A DNA stretch of 64,000 bases from Spirochaetales bacterium Spiro_10 (GTDB taxonomy: Bacteria > Spirochaetota > Spirochaetia > Treponematales > Treponemataceae), in the NCBI GenBank assembly GCA_001604405.1, contig LVBL01000041.1, positions 1 through 64,000 on the forward strand. Direction: 5' to 3'. Position numbers and translations under genes: made by a program. The notes below the pieces were generated by a model. It was not told the origin of the DNA and made no database searches. It saw nothing but the letters and a program-made list of their open reading frames with translations. Numbering within the stretch: position 1 is the stretch's first letter; the number at the start of each line of letters is the position of its first letter. Shown here one piece after another: positions 8,258 through 17,880 of this stretch.

Positions 8258-10980
8258 TTCGGTCGCAAGTCCTTTATATAGCCTTCAAGCTTCGCGATTC
8301 GGCGCTCGGACTCGGCGAGCTTTTCCTTCTCCGCGGCGACGACCTCCTCGGGGGCGTTCGCGACGAAGTTCTGGTTGGAAAGCTTCGCCCTCACCCGCTC
8401 GCCGTTCGCCCTCTCCTTCTCCGACTCGCGCTCGAAACGAACCGCGAGGGTTTCGGGATCGACGCTTCCGTCCGTAACGACGAAGGCCTCGAATCCGCGA
8501 CCGACGGTGCCGATGGAGCCCGCGGGCTTGGCCTTCGGCGAGTCGAGGTAGTCTACGTATGAAAGTCCCGCGAGCAGGCGGATGATGCTCTCCTTTTCGC
8601 GCGCCGCGGCGGCCGGGCTCGACGCCTCGACGTAGAGGGCGACGCGCACCTTGAGCGCGGGATCAATCCCGCACTCGACGCGAAGCGCGCGGATCGAACG
8701 GACGATGTCCTGCAAGGCGGAGAAGCGCGCCTCGGCGCTTTCGTCGCGCCGGGTCTCGCGCGATTCGGGATACCGGGCGGTGACGAGAAGCTTGCCGCGC
8801 TTGAGCGCGCCGCGTTCGCAATCGGCGTCGCGCGCGCACGATTCGGGAAGAAACCCGTAGATCTCCTCGGTCACGAACGGAAGGTACGGATGGAGGAGCC
8901 GGAGCGACTCCTCCAGGATCGAAAGGAGCACGGAAATGGCGCGATCCTTCTCCGCGTCGTCTCCGTCGCGGAACGAAAGCTTGGTCGCCTCGACGTACCA
9001 GTCGCAAAAGTCGTTCCAGAAGAACTCGTACACGGCCTGGGCGCCCTCGTTGTAGCGGTAGCCCTCGAGCGAGGAACGCACGACGGCGGCCGCGGCGTCG
9101 AGCCGGTGGTATATCCAGCGGTCAAGCTCGCTCAAGTCGGAGCGGCTGACGTCGACGAGATTCCGCCCCTCGAGGTTTCCGAGGATGTAGCGCGAGGCGT
9201 TCCATATCTTGTTCGCGAAACGGCTTCCGAGCTTGAAGGATTCCTTGTCGACGGGGATGTCCTGGCCCGCGGCGCACATGAAAGCGAGCGTGAACTTGAG
9301 CGCGTCGGCCCCGAACTCGTCGACGATCTCGAGGGGATCTATCCCGTTGCCGAGAGACTTGGACATCTTGCGTCCCTGCTTGTCGCGCACGAGGCCGTGG
9401 ATGTAGATGTCGCGGAAAGGCGCCTTGCCGGTGAACTCGAGGCCCGCCATGATCATGCGGGAGACCCAGAAGAAGATGATGTCGTACGCCGTCACGAGGG
9501 CGGTCGTCGGGTAAAATCGCGCGAGATCGTCCGTATTCTCGGGCCACCCGAGCGTGGAGAACGGCCAGAGCCAGCTCGAGAACCAGGTATCGAGGACGTC
9601 GGCGTCCTGCCTGATTCCGGTCGAACCGCATTTCTCGCACGCGACGGCGTCCTCGCGCGATACGGTCATGTGACCGCACTCGTCGCAGTACCACACGGGG
9701 ATGCGGTGACCCCACCAGAGTTGCCGCGATATGCACCAGTCGCGGATATTCTCCATCCAGTGCGAGTAGGTATTCTCCCATTTCTGCGGGTAGAAGCGGA
9801 CGTCTCCCGCCTTCCAGGCGGCCAGGGCCTTGTCGGCGAGGGGACGCATTTTGACGAACCACTGGTCCGAGAGGTACGGTTCTACGGTCGTGTTGCAACG
9901 GTAGCACGTCCCGACCGCGTGGGTTATCTTCTTCTCTTCCTTGAACTGCCCGAGGGCCTCGAGATCGGCGATGACGGCCTTCCGCGCCGCGGCGACCTTC
10001 ATGCCCCGGTACTTCTCGGGCACGTTTCCGTTCAGGGTCCCGTCCGGGTTCAATATGTTTATGACGGGAAGATCATGGCGCTTGGCCACCTCCCAGTCGT
10101 TGGGATCATGGGCAGGCGTAATCTTCACCATTCCCGTACCGAAAGCGCGGTCGACATACGTATCGGCAACGATCGGGATGAGCCGGTCGGCAAGCGGGAG
10201 TTTGACCATTTTACCGACGAGGGACGCATACCGCTCGTCCTCCGGATGTACCGCGACCGCGGTATCCCCGAGGAGGGTCTCGGGCCTCGTGGTCGCGATC
10301 TCGATGCGGGTCGAGCCGTCGGGAAGCGCGAGTCCGTCGGCGAGCTCGTACCAGATGTGATACATGGCCCCGTTCTTGTCTTCATGCTCGACCTCGTCGT
10401 CGGCGAGCGCGGTGCCGCAGGAGGTGCACCAGTTGACGAGATAGTTGCCGCGGTAGATGAGGCCGCGCTCGTACAGCGTGACGAACACCTCGCGCACGGC
10501 GCGCGAACAGCCCTCGTCGAGGGTAAACCGCTCGCGCGACCAGTCTACGCTCGCGCCTATCTTCCGCAACTGATTCGTGATTATGGCGTGATGCTCGTTC
10601 TTGACCTTCCAGGTTTCCTCGACGAAGGCCTCGCGGCCGAGATCATGCCTGCTCTTGCCCTCTTTTTTGAGGCGCCTCTCGACGACGTTTTGCGTCGCGA
10701 TCCCCGCGTGGTCGGTGCCGGGAACCCAGAGCGTCGGCTCTCCGCGCATCCGGTGATACCGAACGACGATGTCCTGAAGGGAATTGTTGAGCCCGTGACC
10801 CATATGAAGGACGCCCGTGACGTTGGGAGGAGGGATGACGACGACGAAAGGCGACTCGGAGCCGGCCTGCGACTCGTCCCCGGCACGGGGCCTGAACGCC
10901 CCCGATTCCTCCCACGCGCCGTATACCCGATCCTCGAAATCCTTGGGGTCGTACGCCTTCTTGAGCTCGATTGCCTTCAT
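8254..10980 (-). CDS. valS: Valyl-tRNA synthetase
   Basis: Charges tRNA-Val with valine; class I synthetase with editing domain. The 908-residue protein has the HMGH signature at 59-62, two zinc-type cysteine clusters (CTSCG..., and CDECGH...CEKCGS), the KMSKS loop at about 537-541, an anticodon-binding domain, and the C-terminal coiled-coil rich in Glu/Lys/Arg typical of ValRS (about 840-908). It lies 27 nt downstream of ispH and overlaps the HD hydrolase gene by 4 nt, forming the operon ispH-valS-HD. Length is normal. No T-box or other leader is evident. Confidence 0.97.
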   Translation of the reverse strand: MKAIELKKAYDPKDFEDRVYGAWEESGAFRPRAGDESQAGSESPFVVVIPPPNVTGVLHMGHGLNNSLQDIVVRYHRMRGEPTLWVPGTDHAGIATQNVVERRLKKEGKSRHDLGREAFVEETWKVKNEHHAIITNQLRKIGASVDWSRERFTLDEGCSRAVREVFVTLYERGLIYRGNYLVNWCTSCGTALADDEVEHEDKNGAMYHIWYELADGLALPDGSTRIEIATTRPETLLGDTAVAVHPEDERYASLVGKMVKLPLADRLIPIVADTYVDRAFGTGMVKITPAHDPNDWEVAKRHDLPVINILNPDGTLNGNVPEKYRGMKVAAARKAVIADLEALGQFKEEKKITHAVGTCYRCNTTVEPYLSDQWFVKMRPLADKALAAWKAGDVRFYPQKWENTYSHWMENIRDWCISRQLWWGHRIPVWYCDECGHMTVSREDAVACEKCGSTGIRQDADVLDTWFSSWLWPFSTLGWPENTDDLARFYPTTALVTAYDIIFFWVSRMIMAGLEFTGKAPFRDIYIHGLVRDKQGRKMSKSLGNGIDPLEIVDEFGADALKFTLAFMCAAGQDIPVDKESFKLGSRFANKIWNASRYILGNLEGRNLVDVSRSDLSELDRWIYHRLDAAAAVVRSSLEGYRYNEGAQAVYEFFWNDFCDWYVEATKLSFRDGDDAEKDRAISVLLSILEESLRLLHPYLPFVTEEIYGFLPESCARDADCERGALKRGKLLVTARYPESRETRRDESAEARFSALQDIVRSIRALRVECGIDPALKVRVALYVEASSPAAAAREKESIIRLLAGLSYVDYLDSPKAKPAGSIGTVGRGFEAFVVTDGSVDPETLAVRFERESEKERANGERVRAKLSNQNFVANAPEEVVAAEKEKLAESERRIAKLEGYIKDLRPK

Positions 10981-11007
10981 ATGCTGCGTTCCTTGATCCT
11001 TGTATGG

Positions 11008-11886
11008 CTAGTCTTGTCGTGGATAGTAACCCTTTTGCAGGGCTTGTTCAACCTCGTCTATCACCTCGTCGGGCGTCGAGGCGCCGGCGGTGATTCCGAC
11101 GCGTTCGAGCGCGAAGGCCTCCTCCGGAATGCCGTCGGCCGTTTCGGTAAGCCAGGCCCTACCGGTCAGCGCGAGGGCGCTCTTGTAGAGACGCACGGTG
11201 TTGGCGGAGTTCTTCCCGCCCACGACCACGATGCCGTCAACCTCCCGGGAAAGCGCCTCAAGGGCCTTTTGACGGTCCATCGTGGCGGGGCAGATCGTGT
11301 TGAGCACGACGAGTTCCGGGACGCGCGCCGAAAGGGTCTCCGCTATGGCCTCGTACTCGCCTTCCCGGATCGTCGTCTGGCTGATGAGCACGGCACGTTC
11401 CGGATACCCCTCGAGGGAGTCGGCGTCGACGCGGTTCTCGAGTACGACGCACCCGGGGGCGAAACCCGCGATGCCGGTTATCTCGCCGTGGTTCCGGTCT
11501 CCGGCGAGAAAGACCGAGTAGCCGCGTTCGTGATACACGAGGGCGCGTTTTTGGCTCGAAAGGACGCGAGGACAGGTGGCGTCGACGACGCGCGCGCCCC
11601 GGCGCTCCAGCTCGCGCCGCTCTTCGGGCGGGATGCCGTGGGCACGCACGACGACCGTCGCTCCGCGAAAGTCGTCGGGGATCGGCTCGTAGCCGTCGCC
11701 TATGACGACGACACCCGAGGCCGCAAGGCGCTCGAGCGCCTGGGGATTATGGATAAGGGGGCCGTATGTGTAGACCGGGCGAATCGGGCTCTCCAGCAGG
11801 GCCTGCTCGGTTGCCTCGACGGCGCGCCGGACGCCCATGCAATACCCCATGATGTCGGCCCGAATGATGGTTCTCGAATGCGACAT
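11008..11886 (-). CDS. ispH: 4-hydroxy-3-methylbut-2-enyl diphosphate reductase
   Basis: Last step of the MEP isoprenoid pathway, making IPP and DMAPP using a [4Fe-4S] cluster. The 292-residue protein keeps the three cluster cysteines C16 (GYCMGV), C105 (DATCP) and C199 (NTICPAT) and the substrate histidines (LIHNP near 46, RAHGIPP near 83, RNHGE near 133). The TICPATMDRQ segment is standard, and the C-terminal GASTPD motif is intact. It is the first gene of an operon with valS and the HD hydrolase, directly downstream of the terminator that ends the sec operon. Because the terminator is only 26 nt away, its promoter must overlap that region. Confidence 0.93.
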   Translation of the reverse strand: MSHSRTIIRADIMGYCMGVRRAVEATEQALLESPIRPVYTYGPLIHNPQALERLAASGVVVIGDGYEPIPDDFRGATVVVRAHGIPPEERRELERRGARVVDATCPRVLSSQKRALVYHERGYSVFLAGDRNHGEITGIAGFAPGCVVLENRVDADSLEGYPERAVLISQTTIREGEYEAIAETLSARVPELVVLNTICPATMDRQKALEALSREVDGIVVVGGKNSANTVRLYKSALALTGRAWLTETADGIPEEAFALERVGITAGASTPDEVIDEVEQALQKGYYPRQD

Positions 11887-11912
11887 GGGGCCACTGTACC
11901 CGAACTCGGGAC

Positions 11913-11944
11913 AAAAAAAAACCCCCGCGATTCGCTCGCGGGGG
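11913..11944 (-). terminator. Terminator of the yajC-secD-secF operon
   Basis: Minus strand: 9-bp stem CCCCCGCGA / TCGCGGGGG (11944-11936 with 11930-11922), 5-nt loop, then nine T. Lies between secF and ispH. Confidence 0.92.
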
Positions 11945-12022
11945 CATTGAATCCGGTCCAGAACGTTCCGGCAGGCTCTGCCGTGGCGCCTTCGGACGAA
12001 GCGCTAGGGCGCGCGAAGGCGC

Positions 12023-13261
12023 TTATACGATCTCTTCCGCGACCCTGACGCGGGGGGCCTTCTCGGCTATCCGGCCGCCGTCCTTCCGGTACCGGCCGAT
12101 AAAGCTGATAAAGGCGCTCGCGATCATGATCGTCGAGTACACGCCGCTCGTCATGCCGACCAGAAGCGCGAGGGCAAAATCCTTCATGTCACCGGTCGTA
12201 AAGACGTACAGTGAAACAACGGCGAGCATCGTCGTGAGCGTGGTGATGACCGACCGTCCGAGCATCTCGCTCTGCGACAGGTTCAAGATGTCGGTGATGC
12301 CCAGTTCCGGGTGAAGGCGCATGTTTTCGCGGATGCGGTCGAAGATGACGACCGTGTCGTTGATGGAGTATCCGAGAATCGTCAGCAGCGCCGCGATGGT
12401 CACGGAGTTGAACTGCATCCTCGTCCACACGATGAAGGCGATCATGACGAGGGCGTCATGAAGTATCGCGAGTACGGCGCCGATGGCGAAGTCCCACCGG
12501 AAGCGGATCGTCGCGTACACCCAGATAAGGCCGAGCGTCATGATCACGAGCAGGGCCGACTGGCTCGCAAGCGTGGACGAGAACCGGGAGCCCACGAAGT
12601 CGGACGTGTACACGGCGACGTTGCCGGCGCCGAAGGCCCCGAGAAGAGCCGTGGATACCGCGCTCTTGATGGTCGCGCTTGCGTTCTCGTCGGTGCCGTC
12701 GTCCGGCACGCGAATCTGGAACATCCGGTCCTCGCTCTTGCCGACGCCCTGCACCGCCGCCGCGGGGTAACCCGAAAGCGCGGAGCGGACTTCGTCGGCG
12801 GACACCGGGGCCGCCCCGGACGGAACGTAGTGCAGGCGGTATTCGACTTGCGAAAGCCGCGCGAGCACGCTCGAGTCCGGGAAGACCGAACCGAGAGGCG
12901 TATCGGCGGGGGCCGCGACGCTGACGCGCACACCGGGGATGCTTGTTACCGCGGATGCGAAGCTTCCCACGGTCGAAAAGGAGGAATAGGGAAAATTGTA
13001 CGTCTGATTGTCAGAGCCAACGCCGGTCACGACAAGATCGATGCCGGAGGAGGACTGCTCGACCGTCACCGACTGGCTTCCCTCGTAGGTAAGGGAGAGC
13101 GCGGTCGGCGCGATCCTGACCTTCTCGATGAAACCGGCCTGGAAGTCGATGCCGTAATTGATTCCCTTCGTGAAGTAGCCGAAGATTCCGGACGCGATAA
13201 TCGCGACGCTCAGGATAACGCAGGGCAGAAAGGCCCTGCTAAACGGGATAACGCGCTTCAT
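12023..13261 (-). CDS. secF: Protein translocase subunit SecF
   Basis: Inner-membrane partner of SecD that uses the proton gradient to pull proteins through SecYEG. The 412-residue protein has an N-terminal membrane segment (about 13-33), a periplasmic domain, and five more membrane segments in the C-terminal half containing YATIRFRWDFAIGAVLAILHDALVM and GYSINDTVVIFDRIREN, both SecF hallmarks. The periplasmic part is long for SecF (about 200 residues instead of about 100), which is a feature of this copy. Its start codon overlaps the secD stop (TAATG), so the two are coupled. Confidence 0.95.
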   Translation of the reverse strand: MKRVIPFSRAFLPCVILSVAIIASGIFGYFTKGINYGIDFQAGFIEKVRIAPTALSLTYEGSQSVTVEQSSSGIDLVVTGVGSDNQTYNFPYSSFSTVGSFASAVTSIPGVRVSVAAPADTPLGSVFPDSSVLARLSQVEYRLHYVPSGAAPVSADEVRSALSGYPAAAVQGVGKSEDRMFQIRVPDDGTDENASATIKSAVSTALLGAFGAGNVAVYTSDFVGSRFSSTLASQSALLVIMTLGLIWVYATIRFRWDFAIGAVLAILHDALVMIAFIVWTRMQFNSVTIAALLTILGYSINDTVVIFDRIRENMRLHPELGITDILNLSQSEMLGRSVITTLTTMLAVVSLYVFTTGDMKDFALALLVGMTSGVYSTIMIASAFISFIGRYRKDGGRIAEKAPRVRVAEEIV

Positions 13262-14994
13262 TACTTGATCCTCCAGCTGATGCTGACGTGTTTACTCTTG
13301 AGCGTGTCGGTGCCGAAGTCGAACATGAGCTTGGAGACGAACAATGCGGTGAACACCGAGGATACGACGCCGATCGCGAGGCTGTAGGCGAAGCCCTTGA
13401 TCGAGCCCGTTCCGAGCTGGGACAGGAACACGGCCGCTATGAAGGTCGTGATGTTCGAGTCCATGATGGCCCAGAAGGCATGGTCGAAACCGGCCGCGAT
13501 GGAGGCCTGCCGGCCCTTCTTGAGGCGCAACTCGTCCTTGATTCGCTCGAAGATGACGACGTTCGCGTCGACGGCCATGCCTATGGTAAGGATCATACCG
13601 GCGATGCTCGAAAGGGACAGCGTCAGGTTCAGGGCCGAAAGCACGCTGAACAGGATAAACAGGTTGAGTACCTGTGCGACAAAGGCGTTGACGCCCGCGC
13701 CGCGATAATAAAGAAGCATGAAGAGAAGCACCGCCGCGAGGCCCGCGACGACCGCCTTCATGCCCTGCCTGATGGACTCTTCGCCCATGCTCGCGCCGAT
13801 AACCTGCTGGTTCTCGAGCTGGAGGGGAACGTTAAGCCAGGCGGTCCGCAAAACCGCCTTGAGATTCTCGGCCTCCTCGGCGGAGAATCCCGATATCTGC
13901 ACGGAACCGCCCGTGATCGGCTCGTTGATCACCGCGTGGGACTTGATCTTGGAATCCGATACGATCGCGAGGGCCTTGTTCACGTTGTTCGCCGTAAGTT
14001 CGGCGAAGATCTTCGAGCCCTCGGAGTCGAGGATGAAGTTGACGGTCGGGCGGCCCATGTCATCGCGGCGGGTTTCCGCGCTCTGAATGTGCTTGCCCTC
14101 AAGGGCGACTTCCTTCTTGACGACCAGAAATCCCGAGCGCTCGTCGAGACCGTAGGAATCCTTCCGGTAGAGGCCAAGTACCTGGGTATCGGCGGGGATA
14201 ATTGAAGGATTGACGAGGTTATACTCGGCGTCAAAGGTTACGGTCGGGTTTCTCGTATAGTAGTCCATGAAGGCGTTCGTGGCGTCCTGGTCTACCATGT
14301 GGAAGGCGAGCATGCCCTTGCCCATGATGATGGAGTTGATCCGGTCGGCGTCGGCCGTTCCCGGGATCTCGATGTAGATCCGGTCCTCGCCCTGCTTTCT
14401 GATGACCGGCTCGGAAAGGCCGAACTTGTCGATGCGGCTGTTGAGGGTATCGAGCGCCTGGGCCATCGCCTCGGCGCGGAAAACCGCCATGTCGGAGATC
14501 TCTTCCTTCTGGGCTGCCGCTGCGGCGTCAAGGTCGGCCTTGATGATTATGCTCATTCCCCCGGAGAGGTCGAGTCCGAGCTTTACCGCGTTTGCCTGCG
14601 TTTTTTTCATCTCGAGGATACGGTCTCGATAGCCTTCCTCGATAAAGGCGAGAACGTCGCCCTCGGAGGGGAAGGCGGCCAGAAGGCTTCGGGCCGTCCA
14701 CGCGGACGGAAGGGCCTTTTTCATCGCCTTATAGTTTTTTCCCGCTTCCTTCACAAGGTCCGCGTATTTCGCGGGGATGGCCTCCTGGCTTTCGGCGCGC
14801 GCCTGGGCCATCAGCTCCTTGAGGTCGGATATGGCCATGTTCCTGGCGTAATCCTTGATCTTCTCGCGGGAACCGAGGGCAAGAGCCTGATCTTCCTTCG
14901 GCGTCACGTAATACCATTTGACCGAGGGCCATAGAAAGGCAAAACATACCGCGATAACCGCGAGAATGAGTATGAATCTGCTTCGTTTGCTCAT
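13261..14994 (-). CDS. secD: Protein translocase subunit SecD
   Basis: Membrane subunit of the SecDF-YajC complex that supports late steps of Sec export. The 577-residue protein has an N-terminal membrane helix, the LGLDLSGGMSI motif (about 141), a periplasmic region with a P1-type domain, and a six-helix RND-like domain containing IGMAVDANVVIFERIKDELR, diagnostic of SecD. Operon order yajC-secD-secF is the classic one. Confidence 0.96.
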   Translation of the reverse strand: MSKRSRFILILAVIAVCFAFLWPSVKWYYVTPKEDQALALGSREKIKDYARNMAISDLKELMAQARAESQEAIPAKYADLVKEAGKNYKAMKKALPSAWTARSLLAAFPSEGDVLAFIEEGYRDRILEMKKTQANAVKLGLDLSGGMSIIIKADLDAAAAAQKEEISDMAVFRAEAMAQALDTLNSRIDKFGLSEPVIRKQGEDRIYIEIPGTADADRINSIIMGKGMLAFHMVDQDATNAFMDYYTRNPTVTFDAEYNLVNPSIIPADTQVLGLYRKDSYGLDERSGFLVVKKEVALEGKHIQSAETRRDDMGRPTVNFILDSEGSKIFAELTANNVNKALAIVSDSKIKSHAVINEPITGGSVQISGFSAEEAENLKAVLRTAWLNVPLQLENQQVIGASMGEESIRQGMKAVVAGLAAVLLFMLLYYRGAGVNAFVAQVLNLFILFSVLSALNLTLSLSSIAGMILTIGMAVDANVVIFERIKDELRLKKGRQASIAAGFDHAFWAIMDSNITTFIAAVFLSQLGTGSIKGFAYSLAIGVVSSVFTALFVSKLMFDFGTDTLKSKHVSISWRIK

Positions 14995-15074
14995 AGTACA
15001 ACTCCAGATAAGTCGCGGGGACGAACGGCGTTGGTCGCCTCATCCCTCGTTTGGGCTCGATACATCTCGTCGGT

Positions 15075-15410
15075 TTATTTACCGTCTTTCTTGGAAGACT
15101 TTTCGCCCGCGTTCTCGTTCACGACCGTAGCGATGGCGGAACGGCTGAACTCGAGCTTGCAGGACTCGTCGACCTTCACGATGACGGTCTGCTCCTTGGT
15201 CGAGGTAACCTCGCCGTGGATACCGCCGATCGTCACGATCTTGTCGCCCTTCTTGACGGCGGAGATCATTTTTTCGGTTTCTTTCTGCTTTTTATTCTGA
15301 GGCCGAATGATGAAAAGATAGAAGATGACGAACACGAGGCCGAAGGTCACGATCGGCATGAACACGGAACCCTGTGCGGGCCCAATCTGCATAAACGGAA
15401 CAAAACTCAT
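15075..15410 (-). CDS. yajC: Preprotein translocase subunit YajC
   Basis: Small membrane protein that binds SecDF. The 111-residue protein has one membrane helix (about 17-40), then the family block RPQNKKQKETEKMISAVKKGDKIVTIGGIHGEV, which identifies it clearly. It is the first gene of the sec operon, 80 nt before secD. The acidic/basic C-terminal tail is of normal length. Confidence 0.93.
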   Translation of the reverse strand: MSFVPFMQIGPAQGSVFMPIVTFGLVFVIFYLFIIRPQNKKQKETEKMISAVKKGDKIVTIGGIHGEVTSTKEQTVIVKVDESCKLEFSRSAIATVVNENAGEKSSKKDGK

Positions 15411-15447
15411 AGAAATACTTCCTTGGAAAGAAAATGGTCTTTTGACA

Positions 15448-15476
15448 AGGTATCATACACGGCGTTTTACAGTCAA
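15448..15476 (-). promoter_or_regulatory. Probable promoter of yajC-secD-secF
   Basis: Minus strand: -35 TTGACT (15476-15471), 17-bp spacer, -10 ATACCT (15453-15448), about 37 nt before the yajC start. Confidence 0.5.
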
Positions 15477-15480
15477 GGTA

Positions 15481-15511
15481 AAAGAAACGGGGCCCCGGCA
15501 ATGGAGCCCCG
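15481..15511 (-). terminator. Terminator of the rubredoxin operon
   Basis: Minus strand: stem CGGGGC / GCCCCG (15511-15506 with 15493-15488), followed by TTTCTTTTAC, just past the stop codon of the gene at 15522. The stem interior also has a GG/CC-rich partial pairing. Confidence 0.6.
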
Positions 15512-15521
15512 TACGGCGGGT

Positions 15522-15827
15522 CTAGAGCACGAGCGTTCGCGAGGCCGTTACCCTCGCGACGCCAAACAATCTCGGCAGGGCCTCCGGCGCGTACGAAGCC
15601 TTCGCGCGTTCGTTATACACGCGGGCCACGAGCCCCAGTTCCCCGTCCGGCGAGGCGGAACTGAGGGCGGATATCGTTGCGGCCCGGAAAAAGCCCCGTT
15701 CCGCAAGATCCGCGGTCGAAAGCCCTTCGTAGAGCCTCCGTGCCGAACCGTCCACAAGGGCTGCATCGCCGTCGTAGCCGATGGCCGCCACGGCGTCGGC
15801 ACGGGAAACGATCCTTGGTTTTTTCAT
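15522..15827 (-). CDS. Small protein of unknown function, coupled to rubredoxin
   Basis: A 101-residue protein that I do not recognise. The ATG at 15827 overlaps the rubredoxin stop codon (ATGA), so the two are translationally coupled; a longer in-frame start would run through rubredoxin and is rejected. The sequence is mainly alpha/beta with a central [11 protein letters not shown] and a VARVYNE segment, no cysteines, no membrane helix. The IGYDG..ALVD...R arrangement suggests a small soluble domain, perhaps interacting with the redox partner, but no function can be assigned. Confidence 0.7.
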   Translation of the reverse strand: MKKPRIVSRADAVAAIGYDGDAALVDGSARRLYEGLSTADLAERGFFRAATISALSSASPDGELGLVARVYNERAKASYAPEALPRLFGVARVTASRTLVL

Positions 15828-15982
15828 GCCTCTGAAAAGCTTTCCTTGCCGGCTCCGCACACGGGACACACCCAGTCGTCGGGAAGATCCTCGAAGGCGG
15901 TTCCCGGATTAATCCCGTTATCGGGGTCGCCGGCCGCGGGATCGTACTCGTATCCGCACAGATCGCAAACGTATTTCTTCAT
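15824..15982 (-). CDS. Rubredoxin
   Basis: A 52-residue one-iron electron carrier. The two Fe(SCys)4 knuckles CDLCGY and CPVCGA are at the normal spacing with the conserved [12 protein letters not shown] and LPDDWVCP between. The start at 15982 has AAAGGAGT upstream; an in-frame ATG further upstream would add an unrelated basic leader and is rejected. Rubredoxins in anaerobes typically pass electrons to oxygen- or superoxide-reducing enzymes; no such partner lies next to it here. Confidence 0.95.
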   Translation of the reverse strand: MKKYVCDLCGYEYDPAAGDPDNGINPGTAFEDLPDDWVCPVCGAGKESFSEA

Positions 15983-16068
15983 TATAAACTCCTTTTCTCG
16001 TTCACCGGCGCGGGTCGCGCGCGGCATCGCATGCCAAAGGCACAGGTCAAAGTATACGCGGTTTCCGC

Positions 16069-17880
16069 TTATCGGGCAAGCAATTCGTCCAGATTGGCAA
16101 GCAGTTGGGAGTACCGTCGGTTCGCGGGCTCGAGAGCGACGACCTGTTTGAGGTAGTATTGCGCCTTACGGTAGTCGTTTCGCGCGAAGTACCACTCGTA
16201 CATGGCGAACAGGGCCAGGGGGTTCCGCGGATCGGCGAGGAGGCTCGAACGGAGTACCGAGAGCCGTTTTTCAGGATCAAGGATGAAGCGGCTTTCATAA
16301 TAATGAAGCACGCTCTTGAGGGACGAAGAGGCCGACGGAAGCCGCGCCGCGATGACGGCATGGGCCCCCGTCGCGTCGCCGGTATCGACGAGCGCGCTCA
16401 GGTACAGCGCGACAATCTCGTCTGACGCGGGATTCTCCGAATACAGGGTCTTTCCGATGACGACCGCGCGGCCCGCGTTGCCCGCGCCAAGATAGGCGCG
16501 CGCCATCAATATCCTCGAGACAGTCGACGAGTCGAGCGAAACGAGCCGCTCGCCGTATCTGACCGCGTTCGCCCAGTCCTGCGAGGAGATATAGTCGTTC
16601 ACGAGAAGCGAAACCGCCTGCCTGTTGTCAGGCTGTTTCGCGAGCGCTGCAAGGACGAGGTCCCTTCCCGTCTTTTGGCTGATTTGCTGGCCCGTCTGAT
16701 AGGCGACTTCGGAGGTCGCGAGGAGGACGTCGAGATCCTCGGGGTACAGCCGGATCGCCTCCTGCAGGAAGGCCGTGGCGGAGATGGCGTTCCGGTTCCA
16801 TTCGCGGGCCACCCGAGCCCTGAGGAGCAGATACGACTTGTCGGTGCGGTTCGTGGTCGCGAAGGCGTCGAGCAACGAATTCGCCTTGAGGTATTCGCGG
16901 CGCTCAACGAGTATCCGGGCGCGCAACAGAAGGTACGGCGCGTCGTTCGGCTCCGCCTTCAGGACGGAAAGAACGTACTGGTCCGCCTCATCCCATCGCC
17001 CGATGTGAAAGGAGGCCTCGGCGCAAAGCCTGGTCATGGAGAGGGACTCGGGATACCGGGCCAGCAGGGTGCGGGCGATGCGCAGGCCCTCCTCGCCTTT
17101 ACCGGAGCGGGTAAGCTGGCGGGACAGGGACACGCCCGCCGGATAGCATGATCCGTCGAGATCCCAGGCGCGCTTGAAAAACGCCTGCGCGAGGGCGGCG
17201 TTACCCGTACGCTCGGCTATCATGCCCCGGAACAGCGGGGGCAGCACCGATTTTTCGTTCAGTTTCGCGGCGCGCTCGAGGGCGGCGTCCGCGTCGGCTA
17301 TCCAGTCTCCCGCGAGCGGCGTTACGGCGAGGATGAACGAGGGAAGCACAAGCGAGAGAAAGTCGCTTGACCCGGCGGAGTAATCGTAGGCTCCGAGACG
17401 GGCCGAACGGATCGAGGCGAGATAGTTGTCGCCGTCCGGTACCGACGGCGTGGGCCAGGAAACTGTCTCCAGGGGATAGAGAATGCGCATGATCTCTCCC
17501 GCGACGGCGAGGGCGACGCGGTTCTGGTCAGTCATTCCCCTTGAGTCCGAGCTTATGCGCGAAACCGCCTCCCTGACGCTTTCGGGCGAGCCGATTTGCA
17601 GCAGGGCCATCGTTGCCGAGTCGATCGAGTTCTTCTTTAACTGGTCCCGCGACGGTAGGGCCAGCATCGTACCGCCCCGTCCGCCGCCGGCTGCGGCTGG
17701 ATCGACCGTTACGGCCGAACCGTCGTCGGTCTTTCCCGAAAGGGCGGTCGTAGCCGTCGGGGCGGACGGCGCCGACGAGTTAGGTTCGGGCGTCGATTTG
17801 CACCCCGCGCCCGAGCCCAGCGAGAACAGGACGGCCAGTACCGCCACTACGCGCGTGGATACGGACTTATTCCTCACCAT
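16069..17880 (-). CDS. TPR-repeat lipoprotein
   Basis: A 603-residue exported protein with a signal peptide and lipobox GSGAGC (Cys near 27), so it is probably anchored to a membrane by lipid. Most of the mature part (about 180-600) consists of helical tetratricopeptide-like repeats, with several recognisable WA..Y(A/G)[14 protein letters not shown] and [16 protein letters not shown] units. Such proteins scaffold envelope assembly or protein complexes. It overlaps the upstream membrane protein gene by 14 nt. No enzymatic motif is seen. Confidence 0.8.
   Translation of the reverse strand: MVRNKSVSTRVVAVLAVLFSLGSGAGCKSTPEPNSSAPSAPTATTALSGKTDDGSAVTVDPAAAGGGRGGTMLALPSRDQLKKNSIDSATMALLQIGSPESVREAVSRISSDSRGMTDQNRVALAVAGEIMRILYPLETVSWPTPSVPDGDNYLASIRSARLGAYDYSAGSSDFLSLVLPSFILAVTPLAGDWIADADAALERAAKLNEKSVLPPLFRGMIAERTGNAALAQAFFKRAWDLDGSCYPAGVSLSRQLTRSGKGEEGLRIARTLLARYPESLSMTRLCAEASFHIGRWDEADQYVLSVLKAEPNDAPYLLLRARILVERREYLKANSLLDAFATTNRTDKSYLLLRARVAREWNRNAISATAFLQEAIRLYPEDLDVLLATSEVAYQTGQQISQKTGRDLVLAALAKQPDNRQAVSLLVNDYISSQDWANAVRYGERLVSLDSSTVSRILMARAYLGAGNAGRAVVIGKTLYSENPASDEIVALYLSALVDTGDATGAHAVIAARLPSASSSLKSVLHYYESRFILDPEKRLSVLRSSLLADPRNPLALFAMYEWYFARNDYRKAQYYLKQVVALEPANRRYSQLLANLDELLAR

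Noticed and set aside
10981-11007. T-box or attenuator leader in front of valS
   Set aside because: Only 27 nt separate valS from ispH, with no room for such a structure.
8890-12048. A 1052-codon open frame on the plus strand opposite valS and ispH
   Set aside because: It is antisense to clear valS and ispH genes, has low-complexity Arg/Gly/Val composition and is explained by high GC and codon bias.
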